A stretch of 64,000 nt of DNA, from contig NZ_JAFMYV010000013.1 of the NCBI RefSeq assembly GCF_017353185.1, forward strand, positions 1-64,000. Reading direction: 5' to 3'. Of this stretch, positions 31,643 through 40,115 are shown piece after piece (the stretch's first letter is position 1; each line of letters begins with the position of its first letter). The stretch comes from Fibrella rubiginis (GTDB lineage Bacteria; Bacteroidota; Bacteroidia; Cytophagales; Spirosomataceae). The notes below the pieces were generated by a model, which was given only the letters and a program-made list of their open reading frames with translations, had not been told where the DNA came from and did no database searches. The translations under genes and the position numbers were made by a program.

Positions 31643-34600
31643 CTACGTTGGCAAACGTAACATCTGACTGCTTTGCCTGGCTTGCTCAGAAGCGTACCGC
31701 CTAGCTAAAAAGTGGTACACTACACCTTCACTCAACCGCTGATCGCTGCTGAAAAACCGATTGAAATGCATATGCAACAGTGACGCGATGAAATCTACTT
31801 CAGGTAGTTGCGCGGTCGATTCTGCGGCACGTACCGCTCGTAGTTGGCCAATGAGGTGATTCATTTCCGAAGGCATGACCTGCAATCGTGTTCTGTATGC
31901 TTCTTCGCGACACAAACAGCGCGTATGCCACACCCGATACTGTTCGTTCAGTTGTTTTCTCATCGCAGGGTTGTGGCCGTGTTCGGCAAGGAACCGTTCT
32001 TGAAGGGTGTTCATCAACCTTTCTTTCTGCATGAGTGTAAAGCCAAACCCACCCAGCATCTGATCGGCCTGCTGACAGGCTACCCACCAATGCTCGTCCT
32101 CCTCCAGCTCATCTCGCCGGATGATCCAGTCAATAATCCATTGGCTATCAAGGCCAAATAGCTGTTCGCACTGTTCGATGGTTGTTGTTCCGTACCGCTC
32201 TACTTCCCGTTCATACGTATCAATCTGCACCGATTGAACCCGGTCCTGATCGATCCATCCTTGCAGACTTGCCATTAAGGTGGCCAATACTCGGGCATTC
32301 GTTTCAGGCTGGCCAAAAAACCGAAGTCGGAGGTGTGGTTCCGGGTCGTAGTAACGAACGAAAAACCATTGTTGAATATGCCCCTGCCCAATGGCTTCGT
32401 CCGTGAACGGAGCTATGACACTCGTCAATAGTTCGTCAGCCGTTTGCTCTCCCACGTACACTTTTACATACAACCACTCACTGCCTGGTAGAAACGTGCG
32501 CTGGACAGTTTGGGTAGGCTCAGTAAACGGTGATTGTCGATGGGGGAGGGGAGCAGCGGTTTGCTTGAACGGTATCACCAGCTCCCCCGTAAACCGCCCG
32601 CCTTCGCCCATCAGCCAGCATGCTTCCGGCGTGGCCAGCCACTCTACAAGACGTACCGTTTTGCGTTTTCGCAATTCCGTAAACAGAATTTGCCGGCACG
32701 GTGCTACGGTCAAGTCGAGCAATAATTCGTTGTCAGCTTCTGCCAGAGCAACGTACCGGGGTAGCGTCAACGATTGTTGTACTTGATCGACCATCGCGTT
32801 GGCAGAAACCCAGTTTGTTTGCCAGTTGAGTTGCCATTGAGCACGGGCCACAACGATGTTCTGGTACGTTAGCCGGGGTAGGGCCGGTTGATCAGCCAGC
32901 GCTCCCCACGACCAACGCAGATGCAGTGACTCATCCTGATGGCTCAGATCGCTCAGGAAACGGTAGATGTCGTCGGAACCGAGATAGTTGTGAGCCGTCG
33001 TGTTGCGGGGTAACACGCGTTTGTCGTGTTTCTTAGACCACAGTTCAACAGTTTTGCCGTCAGGCACCCGAATCCACAAATCCGACAACGATAGTATATG
33101 GTCGTCACCGACCCCGCCAGGCGTTAGATACGGGATTTCATACGCCCGCAGGCTTGGCCGACACACCACATTGCCAACCCGGCCCGTGGGCAAATGCACG
33201 ATTTCCGCCAGTAAACAATCCGGGTATTGTTTGGCTTCCCAATTGGTTAGTTCCTGCACCTGTCGTGTTAGCGCATCATCCAGCGTGCTAAAACGAGTCA
33301 TCAGTGAAGCGGCAGTCGGGCCGGTCGCGCTTTTCAAGACAAATTGAAACTGACCGTTGTCGATAGCTTCAGTATCCACTCCGAGCAAATCACCCAGAAC
33401 GGCCCAGCTTCGTGCCGTTGTCGACCCAGGCGTTTGCTCTTTTGCTAATTGGGTTAGTTCGGCATCCGTGATCGTCTGCGCTAGTTGCCCGGTTTGGAGA
33501 AAGTCCGTCAGTTTTGCTAGTCGGAAGGCATCAAGCCGATCAGAGACGGGCCTTTTTGGGGTGCTTGCCGGGATAGTAAGTTGCTGAAGTAAGGCTGAAT
33601 GCCCTGATGCACCCGCCAATCCCTTCGGACCGTATCCGATCCCAGATTCGTGGTCCAAGGCCACCAGCAACGGTTTGGGTTCACTACCGTACCGGACAAA
33701 GAAACGCCGGGCAAACGTACCTAATGCTTCCGGTACGTAGTGTGTTCGAAGCGGCATCAGCCGGGTAAGCTGCTGGTTAATTTTCTCAACTACTGGTTCA
33801 TCGACGGTAACGGTTGCCGATAGACGTATCATATCCGTTTGCAGCACGTCGCCGGGCAGATCGTCTTCGCCCAACATGGCCCGCATCTGTTTGTCAAGGT
33901 TTACCAGTTCGGCTACCGACAAGTCAGGCTGACACAACCTACCCTGTAACGTGGTTAATGACTGGACAACGGAACTGGCAGCAGGAATTGACCGCAGCCG
34001 TTTCAGTACTTGCTCGAACGCAAGTGGCCCTGTTACACCCGGCTCCAGCTCAGTGATGAGTACGTGTTCGTTGATCAACGCATCGACGTACGTAGCGGCC
34101 TCCTCTTCGGTGTCATCTGTGCATTGCTGAACCATCTCGATCAATGCCCGAGCCGTTACGCCCTTGGGTATCTGCTTTACGTGGTTCAGCAGGGCCTCAA
34201 GCAGTTCGTCACGCTCAACGGAATTGATATAGAAAGAACGTTGCCCGTCGATTAGTCGATAGGCGGAGTACCGGTATTGCCCCCCCAGTTGATACAGGCT
34301 ATTATTGAGACAATATCGAAGCTCACTCTGTATTGCCCGATGCTGCTCCAATGACGCTATCAGCCTAGTCAGCCAGGCCATATCGGGCCGGGTACGTAGC
34401 GTACTATTGCCTGATACAAGGACACCTGAAGTCTGGTCAGAAAGGAAAATGGAACTCACTCCAGCGAACAATCCAAATGGCGTACATCGGCTGCTCATGC
34501 GAACAACGTACCGCCACAAAGCCAACCGGGCCGCTTCAGAGGGGATACATCCTGGATTATTCCGCCAATCCTGCCATACCTGATGCAAAGCTGGCGATGC

Positions 34601-34759
34601 TATGTACAGGGCTTTTTCTGCCAGTGGCTGTTCCAACCACCAACGGAGAGCATCGTCGCCGAAATCAGCCAGGTGTTCCCACTGGGTGATCAGTTGATCA
34701 ATCGAAAATAACGGAGAGCGCAGCAGTGCGAACCGGTAAGGCTGTGGCAAAGCGTTCAT
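31643..34759 (-). CDS. Full-length lantibiotic dehydratase (LanB type)
   Basis: 1038 residues. The N-terminal two thirds match Lant_dehydr_N (FALLRSPLFSIDQL at 10-23; WRYVVRMSSRCTPFGLFAGV at about 88-107, a hallmark). From about residue 765 the SpaB_C/thiopeptide-type elimination domain follows (GSEWLYVKVYVGEQTADELL, then FVRYYDPEPHLRLRFFG). Such enzymes glutamylate Ser/Thr of a precursor peptide with Glu-tRNA and eliminate to dehydroamino acids. Both domains are in one chain, unlike split pinensin-type enzymes. No LanC cyclase, protease or exporter is adjacent. A candidate precursor lies 56 bases upstream with a hairpin between. Confidence 0.9.
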   Translation of the reverse strand: MNALPQPYRFALLRSPLFSIDQLITQWEHLADFGDDALRWWLEQPLAEKALYIASPALHQVWQDWRNNPGCIPSEAARLALWRYVVRMSSRCTPFGLFAGVSSIFLSDQTSGVLVSGNSTLRTRPDMAWLTRLIASLEQHRAIQSELRYCLNNSLYQLGGQYRYSAYRLIDGQRSFYINSVERDELLEALLNHVKQIPKGVTARALIEMVQQCTDDTEEEAATYVDALINEHVLITELEPGVTGPLAFEQVLKRLRSIPAASSVVQSLTTLQGRLCQPDLSVAELVNLDKQMRAMLGEDDLPGDVLQTDMIRLSATVTVDEPVVEKINQQLTRLMPLRTHYVPEALGTFARRFFVRYGSEPKPLLVALDHESGIGYGPKGLAGASGHSALLQQLTIPASTPKRPVSDRLDAFRLAKLTDFLQTGQLAQTITDAELTQLAKEQTPGSTTARSWAVLGDLLGVDTEAIDNGQFQFVLKSATGPTAASLMTRFSTLDDALTRQVQELTNWEAKQYPDCLLAEIVHLPTGRVGNVVCRPSLRAYEIPYLTPGGVGDDHILSLSDLWIRVPDGKTVELWSKKHDKRVLPRNTTAHNYLGSDDIYRFLSDLSHQDESLHLRWSWGALADQPALPRLTYQNIVVARAQWQLNWQTNWVSANAMVDQVQQSLTLPRYVALAEADNELLLDLTVAPCRQILFTELRKRKTVRLVEWLATPEACWLMGEGGRFTGELVIPFKQTAAPLPHRQSPFTEPTQTVQRTFLPGSEWLYVKVYVGEQTADELLTSVIAPFTDEAIGQGHIQQWFFVRYYDPEPHLRLRFFGQPETNARVLATLMASLQGWIDQDRVQSVQIDTYEREVERYGTTTIEQCEQLFGLDSQWIIDWIIRRDELEEDEHWWVACQQADQMLGGFGFTLMQKERLMNTLQERFLAEHGHNPAMRKQLNEQYRVWHTRCLCREEAYRTRLQVMPSEMNHLIGQLRAVRAAESTAQLPEVDFIASLLHMHFNRFFSSDQRLSEGVVYHFLARRYASEQARQSSQMLRLPT

Positions 34760-34779
34760 TCAGATAAAGCGCAAAGCAA

Positions 34780-34809
34780 AAGGCCGTCAGCTTGAGAGTT
34801 GACGGCCTT
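34780..34809 (-). terminator. Attenuator-like hairpin between precursor candidate and lanB
   Basis: Perfect 10-bp stem AAGGCCGTCA/TGACGGCCTT, 10-base loop, followed on the minus strand by TTGCTTTGCG, which is U-rich but not a full T run. It lies 5 bases after the stop of the 40-residue peptide gene and 20 bases before the lanB start, a common place for partial terminators that keep the enzyme below the precursor. Confidence 0.65.
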
Positions 34810-34814
34810 CGCAA

Positions 34815-34937
34815 TTAGAGGGTGAAGATGATGGTTAGATCAATCGTCGTTGGGTACTTAATTGGCCGGGGGTTCGTTTGCGGCATTCGTGAGCCAATTG
34901 ATTTACTCTTCAGGCGGTTTGCTTTGTTAGCAGTCAT
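34815..34937 (-). CDS. Candidate RiPP precursor peptide (40 residues)
   Basis: ATG at 34937 to TAA at 34815, too short for common ORF cut-offs. N-terminal half basic (MTANKANRLKSKSIGSR), C-terminal half with Thr/Pro and hydrophobic residues, ending in PTTIDLTIIFTL. It has eight Ser/Thr after residue 10 (positions 12, 14, 17, 22 and several in the tail) and no Cys, so dehydration without lanthionine rings would be expected if it is the substrate. It lies between the LytTR gene (57 bases upstream) and lanB, all on one strand. No leader motif such as GG is visible. The assignment rests on position. Confidence 0.5.
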   Translation of the reverse strand: MTANKANRLKSKSIGSRMPQTNPRPIKYPTTIDLTIIFTL

Positions 34938-34993
34938 TGCATTAATGATTAATTGATGAAACAGATTTATTAAAAAAACAGGTACTCGCTTCG

Positions 34994-35731
34994 TTAAAGA
35001 CCACTCCGAATCATACTGCCGACAACACCCCGGTACGTCGAGCCAACCCGAACGGTGTGGCCGTTTTGCATTTCAATCTGCTTACCGTTGGTTTGGCGAA
35101 TTTTGGCCGTGTTGACAATGAAGGACCGATTCACCCGGACGAATAGAGGAGTGGGTAATAGTTTTTCCAATGCCGATACTCGCTGATGGCTTACCACCAC
35201 CTGCTCAGGCAGTTGAATTTTTACGTAGTCGCTCATGGCTTCGATCAGGATAATGTCTTGACACGAAACATTAATGAGTTTGTTGCCGTCTTTCACCGAT
35301 AATTGCCCTGTTGGGCTAACTGTTGGGTAGGCCAAAGAGGGTGCAGCCGGAAGTTCATCCGCAGCCTGCATTCGCTCCTGTACTTTCGTGATCGCTCGCA
35401 CGAATCGACTGAATGTGATGGGTTTCAGGAGAAAATCCACCACATTATTTTCGAATCCTTCAAAAGCAAATTCCTGATAACCAGAGGTTACTACTACCCA
35501 AGGGGCTTTACCAGGTAAGCTTTTCAGCAACTCGTAGCCGTTCATGCGCGGCAGGTTTATGTCCAGTAATAGCAAATCGGGTTTTAGGTTTGTGTATAAC
35601 TCAATAGCTTGAAGCGCGTTACCGGCAACCCCTACTACATCCAGCATAGGAAGTTGGGCCGTGTGGTCGAGGATGAGTTCCTGTGCCAGCGGTTCGTCGT
35701 CAACAAGAAGACATCGTATGGGCTTTGTCAT
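34994..35731 (-). CDS. LytTR-family response regulator
   Basis: 245 residues. Receiver domain at 5-125 with acidic pocket DDEPL (about 11-12), phospho-acceptor in LLLLDINLPRMNG (about Asp 57) and Lys in FLLKPI (about 105). LytTR DNA-binding domain from about 142 to 242 (IILIEAMSDYVKIQLPEQ, then FVRVNRSFIVNTAKI). Start at 35731 lies inside the end of the kinase gene (32-base overlap), so the two are cotranslated. It probably controls the precursor/lanB transcript downstream; that is inference from order. Confidence 0.9.
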   Translation of the reverse strand: MTKPIRCLLVDDEPLAQELILDHTAQLPMLDVVGVAGNALQAIELYTNLKPDLLLLDINLPRMNGYELLKSLPGKAPWVVVTSGYQEFAFEGFENNVVDFLLKPITFSRFVRAITKVQERMQAADELPAAPSLAYPTVSPTGQLSVKDGNKLINVSCQDIILIEAMSDYVKIQLPEQVVVSHQRVSALEKLLPTPLFVRVNRSFIVNTAKIRQTNGKQIEMQNGHTVRVGSTYRGVVGSMIRSGL

Positions 35732-36953
35732 GGTACATTGTGGTGTCTTTATTCCCCTTGAGTGGGATCGCTAACCGGACCGCAAACTGATCGGGTTGTT
35801 CAGCCAAGACGAGTTCGTAAGTATGTTGAGGGAACAGTAACGCCAGCCGCCGTTTGACATTTTGCAGACCAATCCCTCCATCTGGTGTCGTTTGCTTTGG
35901 GGTATCCGTTCGGTTGTTGACAACGGTCAGGGTTAGCCAACCCGACTCGTTAAGTTCTGTTGTCAGCGCGATCCGAACCCATCCATCACTGTAAACAGCG
36001 TTCAGGCCGTGTTTAAATGCATTCTCGATAAACGTTACCAGTAGCAGGGGAGGGATCTTCCAGTTGGCCATCTCAGGCTCTATCGCTGGTAATTGACACG
36101 TAATCACACCGGGCTTATTATGGCGGATACGTTCCATATCGATGTACCCGTAGATGAACTCCAACTCGTCAGTTAGGGGTACAAAATCTTGTCCTGTTCG
36201 GTACAAAGTGTAACGCATCAACGTCGAGAGATTTGCCAATGTATCGGCAGCTCGGTTGTCTTTTCGGTAGATGAGCGCGTAGATGTTGTTAAAGGCATTC
36301 AACAGAAAATGCGGGTTGATCTGTTGTCGTAGAAACAGCAGGTCTTTCATCACATTCTCTTTCTCTAAGGCCAGATTATCTACTTCCAGGCGACGACGTT
36401 CCTGTTCGATGGCCAGCCGGGCCTGATTTCGAGCGTATCCATCCCGCACTGCTTTGATCAATAGTGGAGAGATTACATAGGAGATAAACTGCCCGTATAT
36501 GAAAAAGAGAATAACCGGGTTAAACAGATAGGCGTACCAGGGTGCGGTCATAAATAGCTCAACCCGCCGTTCGAGGTACATAGGTAATGCGGTAAAGTGT
36601 GTTTGCGCATAGCTTAACAGCACGTATGTATTGATGCACAAACACCCGTAGTACAGTAACAGCACCCCGATCAAACGCACCCCTCGCTTCCAGGTTGGTA
36701 CCGACTCGTAGAGGACATAAGGCATCGCACAGTAGCCAAGTGCAGCAAACGACAGCACTGTCGTCAGAAACTGATGCGTGTTGACAATGTGTAGCAACGT
36801 GGAATTGGGCTTATCTTGAAAGGCGCGCACAAACTGACTGTACGTGACGGCGAACATGATTCCCCAATACACTATGTGGCAGACAATACGACCCCAAGTA
36901 ACAGGACGTTGAAAAGGCATGACAATCCCACTGTCGTTCTGAAGCGAAGACAT
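35700..36953 (-). CDS. LytS-type sensor histidine kinase
   Basis: 417 residues. Four hydrophobic segments in residues 20-175, then a coiled coil (YARNQARLAIEQERRRLEVDN region) and the His_kinase domain: H-box LRQQINPHFLLNAFNNI (about residue 212), N-box LVTFIENAFKHG, and G-box GGIGLQNVKRRL. No periplasmic sensor domain is apparent, so ligand or membrane-state sensing by the helices is probable. Partner is the overlapping LytTR regulator. Confidence 0.9.
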   Translation of the reverse strand: MSSLQNDSGIVMPFQRPVTWGRIVCHIVYWGIMFAVTYSQFVRAFQDKPNSTLLHIVNTHQFLTTVLSFAALGYCAMPYVLYESVPTWKRGVRLIGVLLLYYGCLCINTYVLLSYAQTHFTALPMYLERRVELFMTAPWYAYLFNPVILFFIYGQFISYVISPLLIKAVRDGYARNQARLAIEQERRRLEVDNLALEKENVMKDLLFLRQQINPHFLLNAFNNIYALIYRKDNRAADTLANLSTLMRYTLYRTGQDFVPLTDELEFIYGYIDMERIRHNKPGVITCQLPAIEPEMANWKIPPLLLVTFIENAFKHGLNAVYSDGWVRIALTTELNESGWLTLTVVNNRTDTPKQTTPDGGIGLQNVKRRLALLFPQHTYELVLAEQPDQFAVRLAIPLKGNKDTTMYHDKAHTMSSC

Positions 36954-36981
36954 AGACGGTTACAGAAAATGAGATTATTGC

Positions 36982-37437
36982 TTAATTAGCCCTCTTTACC
37001 TTGAGGAGATCGACGAGTAATGTAGCCTTGGCTCCAATCTCCATATTTTTCCGACCAGGAGAAGCGGTAGCGCGAACCAGTACCTGCTTCACATTCTGAC
37101 CCTTATCAGGCGTTGCTTGGCTGTAAATGCTCCAAATGCGGTTTGGTCCTTCAATCCAGCTTGCTGAACTTTCTGCGCCTTCTATCGGAAAGGCTTCTTG
37201 TAGGTCGAGACGATGCCCAACATACGTGTATCCGTTAGGAATTGTTACCGTCTTTTCAACAATTACGGTTGGCCGTCCGTCCTTGTTTTCAGCGTAAATC
37301 GGGACAGTAATGGTTGAATCAGGCAGTGGGTGTCCTGATGGGAATTGACCCGGATAGGTACTAAATGGATATGTACTTAAAACGGTGGAAGCATAGATAC
37401 CTGCTGCCACCACCAGTTCATAAACTGACGAAAGCAT
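36982..37437 (-). CDS. Hypothetical beta-rich protein upstream of the LytS/LytTR pair
   Basis: 151 residues, predicted mainly strands (STITVPIYAENKDGRPTVIVEKTVTIPNG, KQVLVRATASPGRK). The N-terminus is moderately hydrophobic (VYELVVAAGIYASTVLS) but not a clear signal peptide. It lies 28 bases before the kinase gene on the same strand, so it may be part of the RiPP-like operon. No family recognised. Confidence 0.5.
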   Translation of the reverse strand: MLSSVYELVVAAGIYASTVLSTYPFSTYPGQFPSGHPLPDSTITVPIYAENKDGRPTVIVEKTVTIPNGYTYVGHRLDLQEAFPIEGAESSASWIEGPNRIWSIYSQATPDKGQNVKQVLVRATASPGRKNMEIGAKATLLVDLLKVKRAN

Positions 37438-37588
37438 AACTCAATATTACGGGTTATTAATTGTCTATTAATTAGGTAGATTCGATAGTTTAACGTCAAT
37501 TGAGCGTCAAATAGTGCGAATAATATTTAATTTTTTATCTGTTTTTAGATATTTCTGACTATCAGTGTGTTAGGCTCACTGGTTTTTG

Positions 37589-38458
37589 TTAGTCAAACAA
37601 CGTCGGCGTATTGGTAGGAATTGATGTCGTCGCCGGTGAGGCAATACCTTTTTCAAACGCTTCAAGAGAGTCCTCTGGCCTTGGTCGGGCATACAGTTGC
37701 TGCTTACCTGCCTGACTAACAATCGAAAAATTATTCAGGAAGTTTTCGATCTCCTTATGCTGATGCGGGTGTTCCCGATGAATCTCCCGAACATCAATGA
37801 AAATGATGTTGTACCGGGGTTGCGTAATGACTCCCTGCTTGTCCCGTTGCGGATTTAGTAGATGCTGCTGCCCGTTTTCATATTCTTGCTCCCCATTGGG
37901 TGATCGGTACTTATAATTCAGAGTTACGTAGTGATAATCACGTTGGTAGTTCGATACGGCTAAGTCATACTCATCAAGGTGCTCAAGTACCTGTTGCCAA
38001 GTTTGAATTTCTTGCTGCATAAATCCAACCTGTCCTTTTCCGTCCGACAATGCGGCCCCTGACAACTGATCGACTTTGTCTAACAGAATCTCTCGTTTGA
38101 CGATGAGTTCATTGATGTAGTTCGTAATCCGAACGATCTTGTCCTCTCTGGGTAAATCAGCGTTTTTTAATACCCAATACCGATGCTTTTTGAAAAACGT
38201 CAATCGGACAGCCGGCTTATCAAAATTCACTAACTTGATGGTTCGGCAATCAAAGTCTGCATAGTCAGCAAAGAGTGACTGGAGCCGCCCATCAACAAAA
38301 TGGATAATACCGGTTCCATTCCATTCGCCTTCAATGTCCCACTCGTTACGATCAGGATGCAACTTATCAACGGCGTTCATCAGACGAGTCAGTCCCCGCA
38401 GTTTCAGAGCGTAATCTTCAGGGGTATAGCTTTTGCGTTTGCGGGATGCCTTCTCCAT
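37589..38458 (-). CDS. Uncharacterised protein next to the replication origin
   Basis: 289 residues, not recognised. Basic start (MEKASRKRKSYTPEDYALKLRGL), a mixed alpha/beta core (GTGIIHFVDGRLQSLFADYADFD split, then FDKPAVRLTFFKKHRYWVL) and a helical section (KIVRITNYINELIVKREILLDKV). The C-terminus is Pro/Thr-rich. It is divergent from rep across the origin, and a 27-bp palindrome lies 36 bases before its start, so it may take part in replication control. Confidence 0.5.
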   Translation of the reverse strand: MEKASRKRKSYTPEDYALKLRGLTRLMNAVDKLHPDRNEWDIEGEWNGTGIIHFVDGRLQSLFADYADFDCRTIKLVNFDKPAVRLTFFKKHRYWVLKNADLPREDKIVRITNYINELIVKREILLDKVDQLSGAALSDGKGQVGFMQQEIQTWQQVLEHLDEYDLAVSNYQRDYHYVTLNYKYRSPNGEQEYENGQQHLLNPQRDKQGVITQPRYNIIFIDVREIHREHPHQHKEIENFLNNFSIVSQAGKQQLYARPRPEDSLEAFEKGIASPATTSIPTNTPTLFD

Positions 38459-38493
38459 TGTGAATGAATTTTAGCAAATATAATAAAAATAGT

Positions 38494-38520
38494 CTAAGTT
38501 TCCTTTAAAAGGAAACTTAG
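38494..38520. repeat. 27-bp palindrome at origin edge
   Basis: CTAAGTTTCCTTT and its complement flank a single A. It lies 36 bases upstream of the minus-strand start at 38458; candidate operator or origin element. Confidence 0.5.
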
Positions 38521-38651
38521 TACTCCCTTTGCCAATCTATCCGTTGATTTTCTACTATTTTTTGATCGCTGATTTTAGCGTAACCTCTCGATGCCGCCTT
38601 CAAAATCAAAAGTTGTTTATTTTTTATTGTTCTGAGATTGATAATAGTAGG

Positions 38652-38705
38652 TGTGGATAAACGATTGCTAAACGGTTGATTATCAATAATCAGCAATGTG
38701 GATAA
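38652..38705. other. oriV: Two perfect DnaA boxes (origin)
   Basis: TGTGGATAA (complement of TTATCCACA) at 38652-38660 and 38697-38705, same orientation. Between them is TGATTAT-CA-ATAATCA, a small palindrome. The pair directly precedes the iteron array, as in iteron plasmids that recruit host DnaA. Confidence 0.75.
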
Positions 38706-38715
38706 GTACCCCTTC

Positions 38716-38921
38716 GGCAATAGATCAGAGTAGTTAGGCAATGGTTCAGAGTAGTTAGGCAATAAAAAAGAGTTAACATTTAGGCTTAAAGGCAAGGCAT
38801 TAGAGTAGCACAGGCAATAAGTTAGAGTAAGATGGGCAATGAATTAGAGTAGTTAGGCAATAGATTAGAGTAAATCATACAGTTGTTCGCCATCTCAAGG
38901 TGGATTATGAAGTCAGGCAAT
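38716..38921 (+). repeat. oriV: Rep-binding iteron array
   Basis: Eight GGCAAT/GGCAAG-headed units, starting at 38716, 38737, 38758, 38791, 38813, 38835, 38856 and 38916. Consensus of the full units is GGCAATnnnTTAGAGTAGTTA, 21-22 bp, i.e. about two helical turns. The third and last units keep only the head (GGCAATAAAAAA). This phased array upstream of a Rep_3 gene is the classic iteron origin. Confidence 0.85.
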
Positions 38922-38935
38922 AAAAAAACGGCAAA

Positions 38936-39000
38936 AACCTTTAAAAATTTAAATATTGTGAATTAACCTTAATATATTGATAATCAGTACATTATAAATT
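38936..39000. other. AT-rich segment of the origin (probable unwinding element)
   Basis: About 85-90% A+T, including TTAAAAATTTAAATATTG and AATATATTGATAATCAG, between the iterons and rep; typical position for the duplex-unwinding region. Confidence 0.55.
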
Positions 39001-39065
39001 TAAAGGCAAGAAATTTAAGTCATAAATGGTGCTCTACAAAAGTAAATTGAGCAAACATTGTCCTG

Positions 39066-40115
39066 GTGGCTTTGCTTTTAACTGACGAAACTAGGTACTT
39101 TAAGTGCATGAACGATGAACTGGTGATTCGTGAACCGCTCACGCTGCTATTGGGTCGGTCTGAGTTTTCTCTGTATGAGCGACGTCTTTACTGGAATATT
39201 CTGAAGGCACTTAAGGGTGAGCAGACATTTGATGTCAAGTCATACCGGGTTGAGGATCGTCAGTTCCGCATTCACTACTCAGACGTGTTTATCGGCGAAA
39301 ATTCGCACGCTCAAACCAACGTCATTCTGAAAATCTTAGACAAGGTCACTTCGCGGAAAATCAAGATATTTGACCAAGACAAGGGTAAATACACCTTCAT
39401 CGTACCCATTCCCTATATTCACTACGAAGCGAACAAAGGATATTTCGATATCAATATCAACTCGGTTGTGCTCCCGTTTTTTATTGACTTGAGTAAAGGT
39501 TACTCGCAATACGAGTTGAGTGCGGCTGTATCGTTAAGTAGTGAATATTCACAAGTTCTGTTTCCACGGCTCACTCGTTTTATCGATACTGGTTTGTGGC
39601 GCGTTGATGTAACAGAGCTGCGCGAGACCATGAATGCTCAGAAGTACGTCCGTTACTCTAACTTTAAGCAGATGGTCCTGTCGAACGCTGTAGCGGAGAT
39701 CAATCGGAAAACGTATCTGGATGTTCAGATCGTTGAACAGAAGGAGGGAAGGTCGGTCAAGTGGATTAACTTCATTATACGCCGTCAGGGTAACGCTAAC
39801 CCTAAAGCCCGATACTACGCGTTGGTCAATAACGACTTGCAGAAAGCCAGCGAACTTTCCCTCGCCGAAAAGCAGAAGAAAGCCGCCGAGTTTTTGTACA
39901 ACTATCAATTTACTGACAGCCAGAAGAAAACGATCGTACAAAACGAGCAGTACCTCAACGAGTTTTTGCGATTAGACAGCATGGTTACGCATGGGGCGGT
40001 CACGGTAGCCACGACACCCACCCGGTACATTGCGGGTATTCTTTTCAGGGATAAATCTGGCCCAAAATCTAAAAAACGGCCAAGTCAGACTGATCCAGGC
40101 ATTTTTTCAAAGTAG
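39066..40115 (+). CDS. rep: Replication initiator, Rep_3 family
   Basis: 349 residues from GTG at 39066; ATG at 39108 (MNDELVIREPLTLLLG) is an equally good start. Two winged-helix domains typical of Rep_3: residues about 30-130 (FSLYERRLYWNILKALKGE... RQFRIHYSDVF) and about 150-255 (YSQYELSAAVSLSSEYSQVLFPRL, WRVDVTELRETM). These bind the iterons upstream and open the origin. The C-terminus overlaps the end of the integrase gene on the other strand by 31 bases. Confidence 0.9.
   Translation: MALLLTDETRYFKCMNDELVIREPLTLLLGRSEFSLYERRLYWNILKALKGEQTFDVKSYRVEDRQFRIHYSDVFIGENSHAQTNVILKILDKVTSRKIKIFDQDKGKYTFIVPIPYIHYEANKGYFDININSVVLPFFIDLSKGYSQYELSAAVSLSSEYSQVLFPRLTRFIDTGLWRVDVTELRETMNAQKYVRYSNFKQMVLSNAVAEINRKTYLDVQIVEQKEGRSVKWINFIIRRQGNANPKARYYALVNNDLQKASELSLAEKQKKAAEFLYNYQFTDSQKKTIVQNEQYLNEFLRLDSMVTHGAVTVATTPTRYIAGILFRDKSGPKSKKRPSQTDPGIFSK

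Noticed and set aside
38517-38795. 92-codon minus-strand ORF across the origin
   Set aside because: It is made of the iteron repeats and DnaA boxes read on the other strand; composition is repetitive and no start signal is present.
38716-38921. Possible CRISPR array
   Set aside because: Units are adjacent with only 3 variable bases and no spacers of constant length, and rep follows; iterons explain it.
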